Shown: positions 9,701 to 16,617, numbered from the stretch's first letter. The stretch is 16,698 nucleotides of DNA from DASYAE01 sp036501535 (GCA_036501535.1 DASYAE010000138.1:1-16698); one strand, 5' to 3'. Notes: a model not told the origin generated them from the letters alone. Numbers and translations: made by a program.

Positions 9701-10957
9701 GAGGTCGGCGGAGATGATGGTGCTGTTGGGGGCGTAGATCTGGGACGGGATCTGCAGCTGGTAGTAGGCGCGCATGGTGCCCTCGCAGCCGCCGGCGAAG
9801 TCGTCGTAGCCGACGCCGAGCTGGCCGTCGTCCCCGGCCGAGCCGGTGTTGTTGTACAGCGACACCCCGTTGCACGGAGAGCCCTGCTTCACCTCGTCGA
9901 AGTCCTGCTTCGGGCCGGTGGCCGCGTGCGACGGCGGGCTCGGCGCGGTGTCCGGGGTGAAGGTCGGGCTGATGTACACCGGATATTGCGTGCCCGCGCC
10001 GGTCAGCATCGCCTGGTCGGGGGTCAGCGTCATCGTGCCGCCCGACAGCTGGACGCCGAGCCGTCCCTGCACGGCGGCCAAGCCGGGGCCGGCGGCCGTG
10101 GACCGGTCGGCGGTGACCCGCTTGGCGGCCGACGTCGGCATCCGCGTGTTGGAGTCCCACATCGAGGGCGCCGCGGCGACGAAGACCGCAGCGCCGGACA
10201 CGTCGGTGGCGGTCAGGTCGCCGGCGGCGTCCAGGCGCGGCGTGACGCCCTGGGCGGTGATCGGGAACGCCAGGCGGGCCAGGCCCGGGTCGGCGGCGGC
10301 CGCGGCGTCGCGGACCACGAGCACTTCGGCGAACCCGCCGTAGACGGTCGCGGTGACCTGGAGGTCGACGCCGGGCAGCGCGTTCCGGTAGGTCGCGGTG
10401 GCGCCTGAGACGCTCGGCGCCGGCAGCGGCGCCGGCCACGCCACCGAGAGGCTGTCGGAGCCGTCGGCCATGGTCGCGAGCGGCGCGCCGCCGCCACCCG
10501 AGATCGTCAGGGTGTTGAGCGTAGCGGCGGGGCTGTAGCCGCCGTCGGCGTCCCGGGTCAGGGTGGTGTCGATGGGCACCCAGGCGCCGTTGCGTTGCAC
10601 GCGCTGCGGCAGCACGGACTCGTCGAAGGTGAAAGCGCCCGAGGAGTCGGCCGTGGTCGTTGAATACGACGTGGTGAGTGCGTCCACGACGACAGGCTTT
10701 CCCGTCGCCCTCGCCTGCTGGGACGCACTCGCCTCGGCAGCGGCCTGATCCGCCGTCAGGCCGTCGGTGCTCGGCGGCGTGTCCATCGCGGAGAGCCCGG
10801 AGGCGGTCTGAGCGGCGGCCGCAGTGCCACTCGCAGCGGCCGGACGCGACGTCGCGGCGGCTGCGGCCGGCGCGATGATCGTGCCGCCGATGATCGTGCC
10901 GGCTAAGAGCGCGGCCGTCAGCGCCGGAACCCGTACACCCATGACCCGCGCCCGCAT
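6740..10957 (-). CDS. Secreted DNRLRE / beta-sandwich protein ending in a degenerate SGNH-hydrolase-like domain, 1405 aa
   Basis: This exported multi-domain protein has a signal peptide at about 1-36 (core PALTAALLAGTIIGGTIIAP, then AAAAATS). An N-terminal region like those of actinobacterial DNRLRE proteins precedes a DNRLRE-type domain at about 340-530 (AYYQLQIP, DWNNQPGAGTTVT, LSIEYDH). Ig/Fn3-like segments cover about 540-756. A beta-sandwich at about 757-985 (DAFNNIAIS, DGGGNS, DNVLAANQTIDV) resembles modules of secreted actinobacterial glycosidases. A jelly-roll plus SGNH-esterase-like unit covers about 1000-1405 (DWNDETVRTVV, RITLSNAQGTVPL, then LAVLGDD). In that unit the signature residues are replaced: Asp1195 for Ser, Asn1231 for Gly, Tyr1276 for Asn, Asn1377 for His. 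Only Asp1374 of the DxxH block remains. Hydrolysis is therefore unlikely, and binding or scaffolding is my inference. AGGGGTGAG precedes the start with good spacing. The gene is first of two in the operon. Confidence 0.9.
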   Translation of the reverse strand: MRARVMGVRVPALTAALLAGTIIGGTIIAPAAAAATSRPAAASGTAAAAQTASGLSAMDTPPSTDGLTADQAAAEASASQQARATGKPVVVDALTTSYSTTTADSSGAFTFDESVLPQRVQRNGAWVPIDTTLTRDADGGYSPAATLNTLTISGGGGAPLATMADGSDSLSVAWPAPLPAPSVSGATATYRNALPGVDLQVTATVYGGFAEVLVVRDAAAAADPGLARLAFPITAQGVTPRLDAAGDLTATDVSGAAVFVAAAPSMWDSNTRMPTSAAKRVTADRSTAAGPGLAAVQGRLGVQLSGGTMTLTPDQAMLTGAGTQYPVYISPTFTPDTAPSPPSHAATGPKQDFDEVKQGSPCNGVSLYNNTGSAGDDGQLGVGYDDFAGGCEGTMRAYYQLQIPSQIYAPNSTIISADLNASVPYAAANGTNSGNTVYVHRVSPINSGTDWNNQPGAGTTVTSASFTTTSNFPNTAVGFNVKTQIQDAANGKWANWTVGLRDKYETSNDIDFVRFADNPHLSIEYDHTPNAAAKSTLTATSGTDSIPCVTSGTLPWMGKTASVTPPTLTASATDPDGDSVAVNFYYLKAGGTAASLQSAVVKSGAPASVTVPESFISGLGTTSTTTIEYYTTVTDGRLTSGESVVCEFNYDPATPAAPTVSSATYPPVVSGTGPAAGTPGSFTLTAASGETVADFVYRLDSVPPTGTGDCTGTYSTPAASDAATVSLTAPSPGVHTLYVYSCDTAGNISDSTAYQFAATNDPNTQFADLSDAFNNIAISTSTTESGAANADGGGNSLPESQLTAQGWTSGGTLQVDGATLTLPKFGTGAKDNVLAANQTIDVGQSGGALVFLAFADNAGNASPDYSQYPADDTAPVVPPGAPVAGIDCAVTDSAPTDCVEPTGQLTYTDSSGNTSTHPYYLNAPDWVKGPQSLAVTSLAGRATSTTVSTTTTTRVYAFAVPLDPAETLTSVTLPDVSNAASGPVPGLHILAMGVRDDTTAGAPSGDTWAGAWSSPIETGFGPASGDWNDETVRTVVDPSVSGNTVRITLSNAQGTVPLTIGAASIAPQSSGAAAAAAPVPLTFGAGDSPGVTIPGGAQATSNPLTLTAASSFSSLTAGSPVLVSLQITNASLATVPGDHTWGAASYATASGSGNHTGDTAATSFTTSLGSLSYVLTGMDIAESAGTPTLAVLGDDVAAGSPAAPVNGIPRLSDLLAQAGTGYGVLEEGIENNQVGLSYTDTGASSLTRGYSVIARLDRDVLDQPGLTTVIVDEGLYDLLAGSDDVTLLTDYAELVTQLNAWGVNVIIGTLTPCTGFSLCTATVDGYRTSVNGALSDNFTNTLTPYADAVDFDATVATTNSSGSEVLVSAADAGDHVNLAEPGYQDLLNALDENGTTITALLDDLN

Positions 10958-10959
10958 CT

Positions 10960-10968
10960 CTCACCCCT
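10960..10968 (-). promoter_or_regulatory. Ribosome binding site of the first operon gene
   Basis: AGGGGTGAG on the minus strand, with its AGGGG core 6 nt before the ATG at 10957. It supports that start over the in-frame ATG at 10942, where no purine-rich site is seen. Confidence 0.65.
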
Positions 10969-10978
10969 GAAACCGTCA

Positions 10979-11046
10979 GCCGCCTGGACCGGGCGCAGAT
11001 CGCGAGCGAGGTGCAAAGTCGCTGGTCCTCGCGATGCCGCCTGGAC
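10979..11046 (-). promoter_or_regulatory. Leader inverted repeat with flanking 11-bp direct repeat
   Basis: The 8-bp inverted repeat ATCGCGAG (10999-11006) and CTCGCGAT (11028-11035) is bracketed by two copies of GCCGCCTGGAC (10979-10989 and 11036-11046), 57 bp apart start to start. A slipped pairing, CGAGG (11007-11011) with CCTCG (11027-11031), is also possible. The element lies 22-89 bp upstream of the leftward operon start. It could be a 5' leader hairpin or a protein-binding site. The pattern is seen directly; the function is unknown. Confidence 0.35.
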
Positions 11047-11053
11047 GCGGCCG

Positions 11054-11059
11054 AGTATC
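11054..11059 (-). promoter_or_regulatory. Weak candidate -10 box for the leftward secreted-protein operon
   Basis: The minus strand reads GATACT, four of six matches to the TATAAT consensus. I find no good -35 hexamer at 16-18 nt. If used, transcription would start near 11047 and give a leader of about 90 nt containing the inverted repeat at 10999-11035. This is tentative. Confidence 0.2.
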
Positions 11060-11100
11060 CTCAGCGGATGTGGCGTCTGTGTGGCGCCGCCGGCGCGACG

Positions 11101-11140
11101 ATTCACGAGACTGCCGTGGCGCCTCGGCAGACCCGTGAAT
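11101..11140. promoter_or_regulatory. 40-bp two-tier palindrome (candidate operator) in the divergent region
   Basis: The outer arms ATTCACG/CGTGAAT (7 bp) and inner arms CTGCCG/CGGCAG (6 bp) are each perfect. They are separated by equal 3-nt gaps (AGA and ACC) around an 8-nt centre. The palindrome lies just upstream of the candidate promoter of the rightward regulator gene and 144 bp from the leftward start. It is therefore placed to control either or both directions. Such symmetry suits a dimeric regulator; the binding protein is unknown. Confidence 0.5.
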
Positions 11141-11166
11141 TAGCCTCTTATTCGTCGGGCGATCCT

Positions 11167-11175
11167 TGGTATACC
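11167..11175 (+). promoter_or_regulatory. Candidate extended -10 promoter of the SARP-TPR gene
   Basis: TGGTATACC reads as an extended -10 (TG, one base, then TATACC). A weak -35-like TTATTC lies at 11148-11153 with 16-nt spacing. The start site would be near 11182, giving a leader of about 28 nt before the GTG at 11210. The surrounding base composition is locally richer in A/T. Confidence 0.4.
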
Positions 11176-11187
11176 GGGCGGCGCGGG

Positions 11188-11209
11188 GCCGTCTCGTCTG
11201 GGGGACGGC
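11188..11209 (+). promoter_or_regulatory. Hairpin over the ribosome binding site of the SARP-TPR gene
   Basis: GCCGTC (11188-11193) pairs perfectly with GACGGC (11204-11209), leaving a 10-nt loop and ending directly before the GTG start. The Shine-Dalgarno-like GGGGGA (11200-11205) is partly in the loop and partly in the stem. Translation could be damped by this fold. The structure is seen in the sequence; any regulatory effect is inferred. Confidence 0.35.
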
Positions 11210-13024
11210 GTGTGGTTCGGGGTGCTGGGCTCGTTGAGCGTCGTGGACGCCGGGGGCGAGCCGGTCCAAGTGGCCGCCGCCCGACAGCGGATCCTTCTCG
11301 CGGCCCTATTGCTTAACGCGAACCGCGCGATCTCCTATGACGAGCTCTGCGAGACCGTGTGGGACGGCGTGCCGACACCCGGCGCGGTCGCCACCCTGCG
11401 CAGCTACATGATGCGGCTGCGCCGCGCGCTCGGGCCGTCGGCCGCGGCCCGGATCGCGGTGCACGCCTCCAGCTACCGGCTCCGGGTCGACGAGACCGAA
11501 CTCGACGTGAGCCGGTTCGAGCAGCTCTGCGCTTCTGCCGACACCGCCCTGCGGGCCCGGGACTGGGGCCGCGCTTCCGCCATCGCGTCGCAGGCGCTGG
11601 AGTTGTGGCGCGCGACGCCGCTGCTGGACGTCGAGTCCCGGGTGCTGCGCGAGAGGTGGGTGCCCAGGCTGGAGAACGCGCACCTCGCGCTGGTGGAGAA
11701 CCGGATCGAGGCGGAGCTGCGGCTCGGCCGGCACCACCGCCTGGTCCCGGAGCTGCGCCTGCTGACGGCGCAGCACCCGCTCCAGGAGAACTTCCACGCG
11801 CAGCTCATCAGGGCCCTGGCGGGCAGCGGTATGCGGGCCGAGGCGCTGGCCGCGTACCAGGCCGCCCGGCGGGTCGTGGTCGACGAACTCGGCATCGAAC
11901 CGGGCCCCGAGCTGCGCCGGGTGCACGAGCGGATACTCGCCGGCGCCGCCGACGACGGCGACGAGCTGCGCTACGGGTTCCGCGGCCAGCTGCGCGCATA
12001 CGCCGTGGAGCGGGTCGCCGAGCAGAAGGCTGACGCGGAACGGCGAGAGGCCGTCCGGCGCCTGCTCGACCGCCATCTGCATACGGCCACGGCGGCTTTG
12101 GCGGTGCTGCATCCGGAGCAGCCAGCCGCCTGCCCGGAAAAGCCCGCCGACGACGTGACGCCGGAAGCCTTCCCCGACACTGAGACGGCGCGAGCCTGGT
12201 TCGATGCCGAATACCCGACGCTGGCCGGCACCGTCGCGCAGGCCTGCGACGCCGGGTTCGACGGCCACGCCTGGCGAATCCTGGGCTCGTGGACCTGGTA
12301 CCTCGCCGGCCGCGGATCATCCGGGGATCTCACGAGCCTGAGTCGCACGGTGTTGGCCGCCGCCGAACGCGCCGGCGAGCGGCTCGGCCAGGCGTTCGCA
12401 CACCAGTGGCTGGGCGACGCGCTCGCCTGGAGGGGCCCGGACCCCGACGCCCTGGGGCAGTTCCGGCGCGCCCTGGCGCTCCACGAAACGCTCGGGGAGC
12501 GAGGGCGTCACGCTGATACGCACCGTGCGATCAGCGCTCTGCTCCAGCGGTGCGACGACTGCGCCGCGGCGCTCGCTCACCAGCACCAGGCCCTCGACGT
12601 GTTCCGCGCCGAGGCGAACGCCGCCGGGCAGGCCCGCGCGCTCAACGGCATCGGCTGGTGCCACGCCATGCTGCAGGATTATGAGCGGGCCCTGACGTAC
12701 TGTCGGCAGGCGCTCGACCTGGCCACGCGGCTCGACGACGCCGACATCAGCGCGGCGGCCCTCGACAGCCTCGGCTACGCTCTCCGGCAGCTCGGCCACC
12801 ACAAGCCCGTCGTCGCCTGTCTGGAGCGCGCGATCCGGCTGTGGGAAGCCACCGGCCAGCGCTACTACACGGCCGCCGCCCTGATCCACCTCGGGGACAC
12901 TCACGACACACTCGGCGATACCACCGCCGCACAGAAGGCCTGGCACCAGGCGCTCGCGATCCTCGATGAGCTCGGGCATCCCGACGCCGCCCGGCTGCGC
13001 GTCAAGCTGCGGCCGGCGCACTGA
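11210..13024 (+). CDS. AfsR/SARP-family regulator with TPRs but no NB-ARC ATPase, 604 aa
   Basis: This is a transcriptional activator of the SARP class. Residues 1-95 form the OmpR-type winged helix (start WFGVLGSLSVV; ARQRILLAALLLNANRAIS; TLRSYMMRLRRALG). About 98-245 is the BTAD domain (ETELDVSRFEQL to ELGIEPGPELRRVHERIL). In AfsR-type proteins an NB-ARC ATPase of roughly 300 residues follows. Here the chain passes at once, at residue 255, into the segment that normally comes after it (YGFRGQLRAYAVERV). A region with ETARAWFDAEYPTL and about five or six TPRs then run to the end. No P-loop is present. At 604 residues it is far shorter than AfsR (about 990). The GTG at 11210 is chosen because WFGVLG matches the usual SARP start and GGGGGA lies 4 nt before it. 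It is divergent from the secreted pair, which it may control (inference), and 49 nt ahead of the hydrolase gene. Confidence 0.9.
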   Translation: MWFGVLGSLSVVDAGGEPVQVAAARQRILLAALLLNANRAISYDELCETVWDGVPTPGAVATLRSYMMRLRRALGPSAAARIAVHASSYRLRVDETELDVSRFEQLCASADTALRARDWGRASAIASQALELWRATPLLDVESRVLRERWVPRLENAHLALVENRIEAELRLGRHHRLVPELRLLTAQHPLQENFHAQLIRALAGSGMRAEALAAYQAARRVVVDELGIEPGPELRRVHERILAGAADDGDELRYGFRGQLRAYAVERVAEQKADAERREAVRRLLDRHLHTATAALAVLHPEQPAACPEKPADDVTPEAFPDTETARAWFDAEYPTLAGTVAQACDAGFDGHAWRILGSWTWYLAGRGSSGDLTSLSRTVLAAAERAGERLGQAFAHQWLGDALAWRGPDPDALGQFRRALALHETLGERGRHADTHRAISALLQRCDDCAAALAHQHQALDVFRAEANAAGQARALNGIGWCHAMLQDYERALTYCRQALDLATRLDDADISAAALDSLGYALRQLGHHKPVVACLERAIRLWEATGQRYYTAAALIHLGDTHDTLGDTTAAQKAWHQALAILDELGHPDAARLRVKLRPAH

Positions 13025-13073
13025 ACCTCCGTAGACTTCCTAACCCGGGTATCCGAGCACTGGGAGCTGCGCC

Positions 13074-13739
13074 GTGGCCTCGGCAGAACGAACCGAACCC
13101 GTCCTTCGCGCGCGGCGCGCCGCCGGCTCGCCGATCGGTGCCGTGCTGGTGCTGCACGGCGGCCAGGCGAATTCGCTCGACCCGGTACGCCGCACCAACC
13201 TCGCGGCGCTGCGGATGAGGCCGTTCGCGACCGCCGTCGCACGCCGGGCCGGCAACGCGCGCATCGGCGTCTTCCAGCTGCGCAACCGCCTGCGCGGCTG
13301 GAACGGCGACGCCGCAGACCCGCTCGCCGACACCGCCTGGGCGCTGGAGCACATCGGACGCCGGCACGGACCGATCCCGGTCGTCCTCATCGGCCACTCG
13401 ATGGGCGCACGGGCCGCACTGCGCTCGGCCGGACACCCGCAGGTCGTCGCCGTCGTGGCACTCGCGCCCTGGATTCCCGCCGACGAGCCCATTGCCCAGC
13501 TCCAGGGCCGCGCCGTCCTGATCGCCCACGGCGAGCGGGACACGGTGACCGATCCCACGGCCTCCCGCGATTTTGCTGCCAAGGCAGAAAGCGAGGGCGT
13601 CGACGTCGAATATCGCACCATCGCCCACGGCGATCACGCCATGCTGCGCCGCGCCGGCACGTGGCACGCGCTGGCCGCCGAGTTCGCCGTGGCCCATCTG
13701 GGCGGCGCTTACGAGACGATGACCACGCAGAGTTCCTAA
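13074..13739 (+). CDS. Small alpha/beta-hydrolase (dienelactone-hydrolase-like), 221 aa
   Basis: This is a cytoplasmic alpha/beta-hydrolase-fold protein of a type common in streptomycetes. The oxyanion-side motif LVLHGG is at 25-30. The nucleophile elbow GHSMG places Ser109. The acid is Asp156 in HGERD and the base His188 in HGDHAML, so the triad looks complete. There is no signal peptide or membrane segment. The motifs RNRLRGWNG, DTAWALEHI and VVALAPWIP fit the family. The substrate cannot be told from sequence. The GTG start at 13074 is supported by GGGAG 7 nt upstream. It follows the SARP-TPR gene by 49 nt on the same strand and is probably co-transcribed. Its TAA stop is 12 nt from the stop of the convergent regulator, so no terminator fits between them. 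Confidence 0.88.
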   Translation: MASAERTEPVLRARRAAGSPIGAVLVLHGGQANSLDPVRRTNLAALRMRPFATAVARRAGNARIGVFQLRNRLRGWNGDAADPLADTAWALEHIGRRHGPIPVVLIGHSMGARAALRSAGHPQVVAVVALAPWIPADEPIAQLQGRAVLIAHGERDTVTDPTASRDFAAKAESEGVDVEYRTIAHGDHAMLRRAGTWHALAAEFAVAHLGGAYETMTTQSS

Positions 13740-13751
13740 TCTGCGTCCGCG

Positions 13752-16544
13752 TCAGTCAATCCCAGGTCCGCCAGCCGGGTGCGCACCCGTTCGGCATCGG
13801 CCGGCCATGCTCAGGTTCTGGAAGAGCGCCAGGGCCGTTTTCAGGTGGTCGGCGCCGGTATCGGTCTCTCCTGCGGTGAGGTGGCATTCGCCGAGGCCTT
13901 CGAGCGCGTAGGCCTCGCCGAGAGGCTTGCCCAGTTCGCGGTTCAGCGCCACGGCCTGTTGATACAGCGCGCGGGCGGCGGGCTGGTCGCCGGTGGCGGC
14001 GACGATGACGGCGAGGTGGTTGAGCGCCCAGGCCTCGTCGATGCGGCTACCGGCCGCGCGGAAAACGTCCAGAGCCCGGCTCACGGCATCGGCGGCCTCC
14101 GGCAGGTCACCGGTGATCTTCCGGATGATCCCCAGTTCGACCAGCGTGGCGGCCTCGGTTTCGCGATTTCCGCTCGCGCGGTGGATCTCCAGGGCCCGGC
14201 CGAGGGCATCAGCAGCCCTGGGGAGGTCTCCGGTCCGCCTCCACACGCGCCCCAGACGCATCAGGATGTAGGCATCGTCGTCGCGATGGCCGTACGCGTG
14301 GGAGTTCCCCACGGTCTTGGCGAGAGCGTCGGCGGCCGCCGCCAGATCCCCGGCCTCGCCGCCTCGCGCGTACGCCAACTCGATCATGGCGAGGGCTTCG
14401 CCGCGACGGTCGTCGAGGTCGCGGTAGAGCTCCTGGGATCGGGTGAGGGCATCGGTCGCGCCGGACAGGTCGCCGGATAGCCGCCGCAGTACCCCCAATT
14501 CGTTGAGCGCGGCGGCCTCGCCTCGGCGGTCCCCAGCGAGGAAGTGCTCGTACAGGGCACTGGTCTGGGCGACGGTCAGGGCGGCTTCGAGGTTCTCGCG
14601 TTCAGTGCGCAACCAGGCCCAGGCGGTCTCTGGATCGGGCACGACGGGAGCGTGGGCCGGGACGGGGCCGGGCGGTCCGGGCCGTGGGTTGCCCACGAGA
14701 AGGGCCGAAGCGCTGTGGGCGGTGTGCGCGTAGCAGTGCAACAGCCGGTCGCATGCAGCGTCACGGTCAGCCGTCGGGTCGGCGGCGGCCCGGGCGTCGG
14801 CGTAGGCACGGACCAGGTCGTGCATTCGGTAGCGGCCGGGGGCGTGCGATATCAGCAGGTTATGGTCGACCAGGTCCTCCAGCAGCCCGGTGGCGATCTC
14901 CGGATCGACTGCGAGCAAGGCTGCTGTGGCCCACGCGTCGACATCCGGGCCCGGCACCTGCCCCAGGCGGCGAATCAACACGCGGTGCTGCTCGCCGAGA
15001 CCTGCATAGGAGAGATCGAACACCGTGGCCAGGTCCCGCTCGCCATCCGAGAGCGCCGGGACGCGTCGGCGCTGGTCGCGCAACAATCGGGCCAGATGCT
15101 CCAGGCTCCAGGCCGGGCGATGGTGCAGCAGCGCGCCAGCGATCCGCAGGGCCAGCGGCAGATGCCCGCATGACTGTGCGATCTCCTCCAGCAGCGGATC
15201 ACCGGCCGCGGTCCGGTCGGGTCCGGCCACGGCGCGCAGCAGTGCGCAGGCATCCGGCATCGGAAGCAGATCGAGCGAGACGGTGTGCACGTCATACAGA
15301 CCTTTGAGCTTCCTGCGGCTGGTGACCAACACCAGGCAGCCCGGCGCGCTGGGCAGCAACGGGCGCACCTGCCCCTCGCTCGCCGCGTTGTCCAGCAGGA
15401 TCAGGGTCCTCGTATCGGCCAGACGGTGACGGTACAGCGCGGCGCGCTCCTCGACGTCGTCAGGGATCTGTCCCGCAGAAACGCCCAGCGCTCGCAGCAA
15501 GCTCTCCAACGCCTGACCCGCCTCGCGCGGCGCGACGCCCTTGGTGTAGCCGTGCAGGTCGATGAAGAGCTGCCCGTCCGGGAAGCCGTCGGCTAGCCGG
15601 TGCGCGGTGCGTACAGCCAGCGCCGTCTTACCGATCCCGCCCATGCCGTTGATCGCGCCGATCACGACCATTCCCGCCGCCGAGCCGAGCCGGGACGGCG
15701 CGCCCAGCTTCAGCAGTTCGTCGAGTTCCGCACTGCGGCCGGTGAATGCCGGGGTGTCCACCGGCAACTGTCCCTGGGCCCTGCGCGGCCGCGCCGCCTC
15801 GCCGACGAGGATGTCCTGGTGCACTCGCTGCAACTCGGCGCCGGGCTCGACTCCGAGCTCCTCGAGCAGCCGCGTCCTGGCCTGGCGATAGACGGCGAGC
15901 GCCTCCCCGGCGCGCCCGGCGCCCGCCGGAGCGAGCATGTGCAGCCGGAACAGCGGCTCGCGCAGCGGATTGCGCGCCAGGAGGCTCTCGATCTCCGGGA
16001 CCAGCGCCTCGGTGCGCCCCGACCGGAGATCCGCTTCCAAGCGCCACTCCGCGAGTTGCAGGCGGCGCAGGCTGAGCACGGGAAGCCATTCGTCGCACAG
16101 GAGCCGGCTCGACACGTCGATCAGCGGAGTCCCCCGCCAGAGCGCGAGCGCTGCGGCGGCCGTACCGGCCGCCTGCTGCCAGCTGCCCGCGTCGTCCTCC
16201 CGCATGCTCGCCTCGGTCTGCGCGTACCAGGCGTCGAACAGGCCGAGGTCGAGCTCGTCCGGTTCGAGCCGGAGGAGATAACCGGGCTCGCGGGTCTCGA
16301 CCCGTGCGGCACCGGGTTCACCGAGGGCCCTGCGCAACCGCATGACATAGGTGCGCAGGGTGTTGGCGCCGCCCGGGGGCGGATCGCCGTCCCAGAGGAT
16401 TTCGACGAGCTCGTCCGCCGACACGATCTGATTGGCGCGCAGCAGCAGCGCCGCGAGGAGCGTTCGCTGCCGAGCACCGGTGATGGGAAGGAAGCGCCCT
16501 TCATCGTCGTGCACGTGCAATTGGCCGAGGATGCCGAACTTCAT
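13752..16544 (-). CDS. AfsR-type SARP regulator with BTAD, NB-ARC and TPR domains, apparently frameshifted at its C-terminus
   Basis: This full-length AfsR-like regulator is 930 aa from the ATG at 16544. Approximate residue positions: an N-terminal winged helix (MKFGILGQLHVH; TLRTYVMRLRRALG) and BTAD domain to about 245; NB-ARC with P-loop GMGGIGKTALA near 300, Walker B TLILLDNA near 380, VLVTSRR, GHLPLAL and RMHDLVRAYA near 570; then about six TPRs visible as a degenerate 120-bp periodicity (14080-14480). Family members use ATP binding to gate DNA binding. An in-frame GTG at 16562 adds six residues, but MKFGILG is the canonical start and GGGGAAG lies upstream of it. The last 15 residues (RCRTGAHPAGGPGID) are unlike the family. 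One base less near 13799 would give DAERVRTRLADLGL and a stop at 13736. The gene converges on the hydrolase. Confidence 0.88.
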   Translation of the reverse strand: MKFGILGQLHVHDDEGRFLPITGARQRTLLAALLLRANQIVSADELVEILWDGDPPPGGANTLRTYVMRLRRALGEPGAARVETREPGYLLRLEPDELDLGLFDAWYAQTEASMREDDAGSWQQAAGTAAAALALWRGTPLIDVSSRLLCDEWLPVLSLRRLQLAEWRLEADLRSGRTEALVPEIESLLARNPLREPLFRLHMLAPAGAGRAGEALAVYRQARTRLLEELGVEPGAELQRVHQDILVGEAARPRRAQGQLPVDTPAFTGRSAELDELLKLGAPSRLGSAAGMVVIGAINGMGGIGKTALAVRTAHRLADGFPDGQLFIDLHGYTKGVAPREAGQALESLLRALGVSAGQIPDDVEERAALYRHRLADTRTLILLDNAASEGQVRPLLPSAPGCLVLVTSRRKLKGLYDVHTVSLDLLPMPDACALLRAVAGPDRTAAGDPLLEEIAQSCGHLPLALRIAGALLHHRPAWSLEHLARLLRDQRRRVPALSDGERDLATVFDLSYAGLGEQHRVLIRRLGQVPGPDVDAWATAALLAVDPEIATGLLEDLVDHNLLISHAPGRYRMHDLVRAYADARAAADPTADRDAACDRLLHCYAHTAHSASALLVGNPRPGPPGPVPAHAPVVPDPETAWAWLRTERENLEAALTVAQTSALYEHFLAGDRRGEAAALNELGVLRRLSGDLSGATDALTRSQELYRDLDDRRGEALAMIELAYARGGEAGDLAAAADALAKTVGNSHAYGHRDDDAYILMRLGRVWRRTGDLPRAADALGRALEIHRASGNRETEAATLVELGIIRKITGDLPEAADAVSRALDVFRAAGSRIDEAWALNHLAVIVAATGDQPAARALYQQAVALNRELGKPLGEAYALEGLGECHLTAGETDTGADHLKTALALFQNLSMAGRCRTGAHPAGGPGID

Positions 16545-16600
16545 CGCGCCAAACTTCCCCACCGCGTCCCGCCCCGCCCGGCCTTACCTGCGTCGCAGAC

Positions 16601-16606
16601 ATCATA
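16601..16606 (-). promoter_or_regulatory. Candidate -10 box of the full-length SARP gene
   Basis: The minus strand reads TATGAT, five of six matches to TATAAT. It would start transcription near 16594, about 50 nt before the preferred ATG. There is no clear -35 hexamer; instead that position is occupied by the palindrome at 16618-16630, as in activator-dependent or repressed promoters. Confidence 0.45.
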
Positions 16607-16617
16607 CATCCGGGACG

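Noticed and set aside
8175..10964. 929-codon frame on the minus strand within the DNRLRE gene
   Set aside because: It is a different frame of the same strand, His/Arg-rich without domains. The overlapping frame has a signal peptide, a ribosome binding site and family motifs.
11011..11316. 101-codon plus-strand frame running from the divergent region into the SARP gene
   Set aside because: It overlaps the palindrome, promoter candidates and the SARP start in another frame. It has no recognisable content, and its Met codon lacks a ribosome binding site.
14080..14480. Degenerate tandem repeat of about 120 bp considered as a DNA repeat array
   Set aside because: It is the codon-level image of successive 40-residue TPR-type repeats in the SARP protein and is not a separate element.
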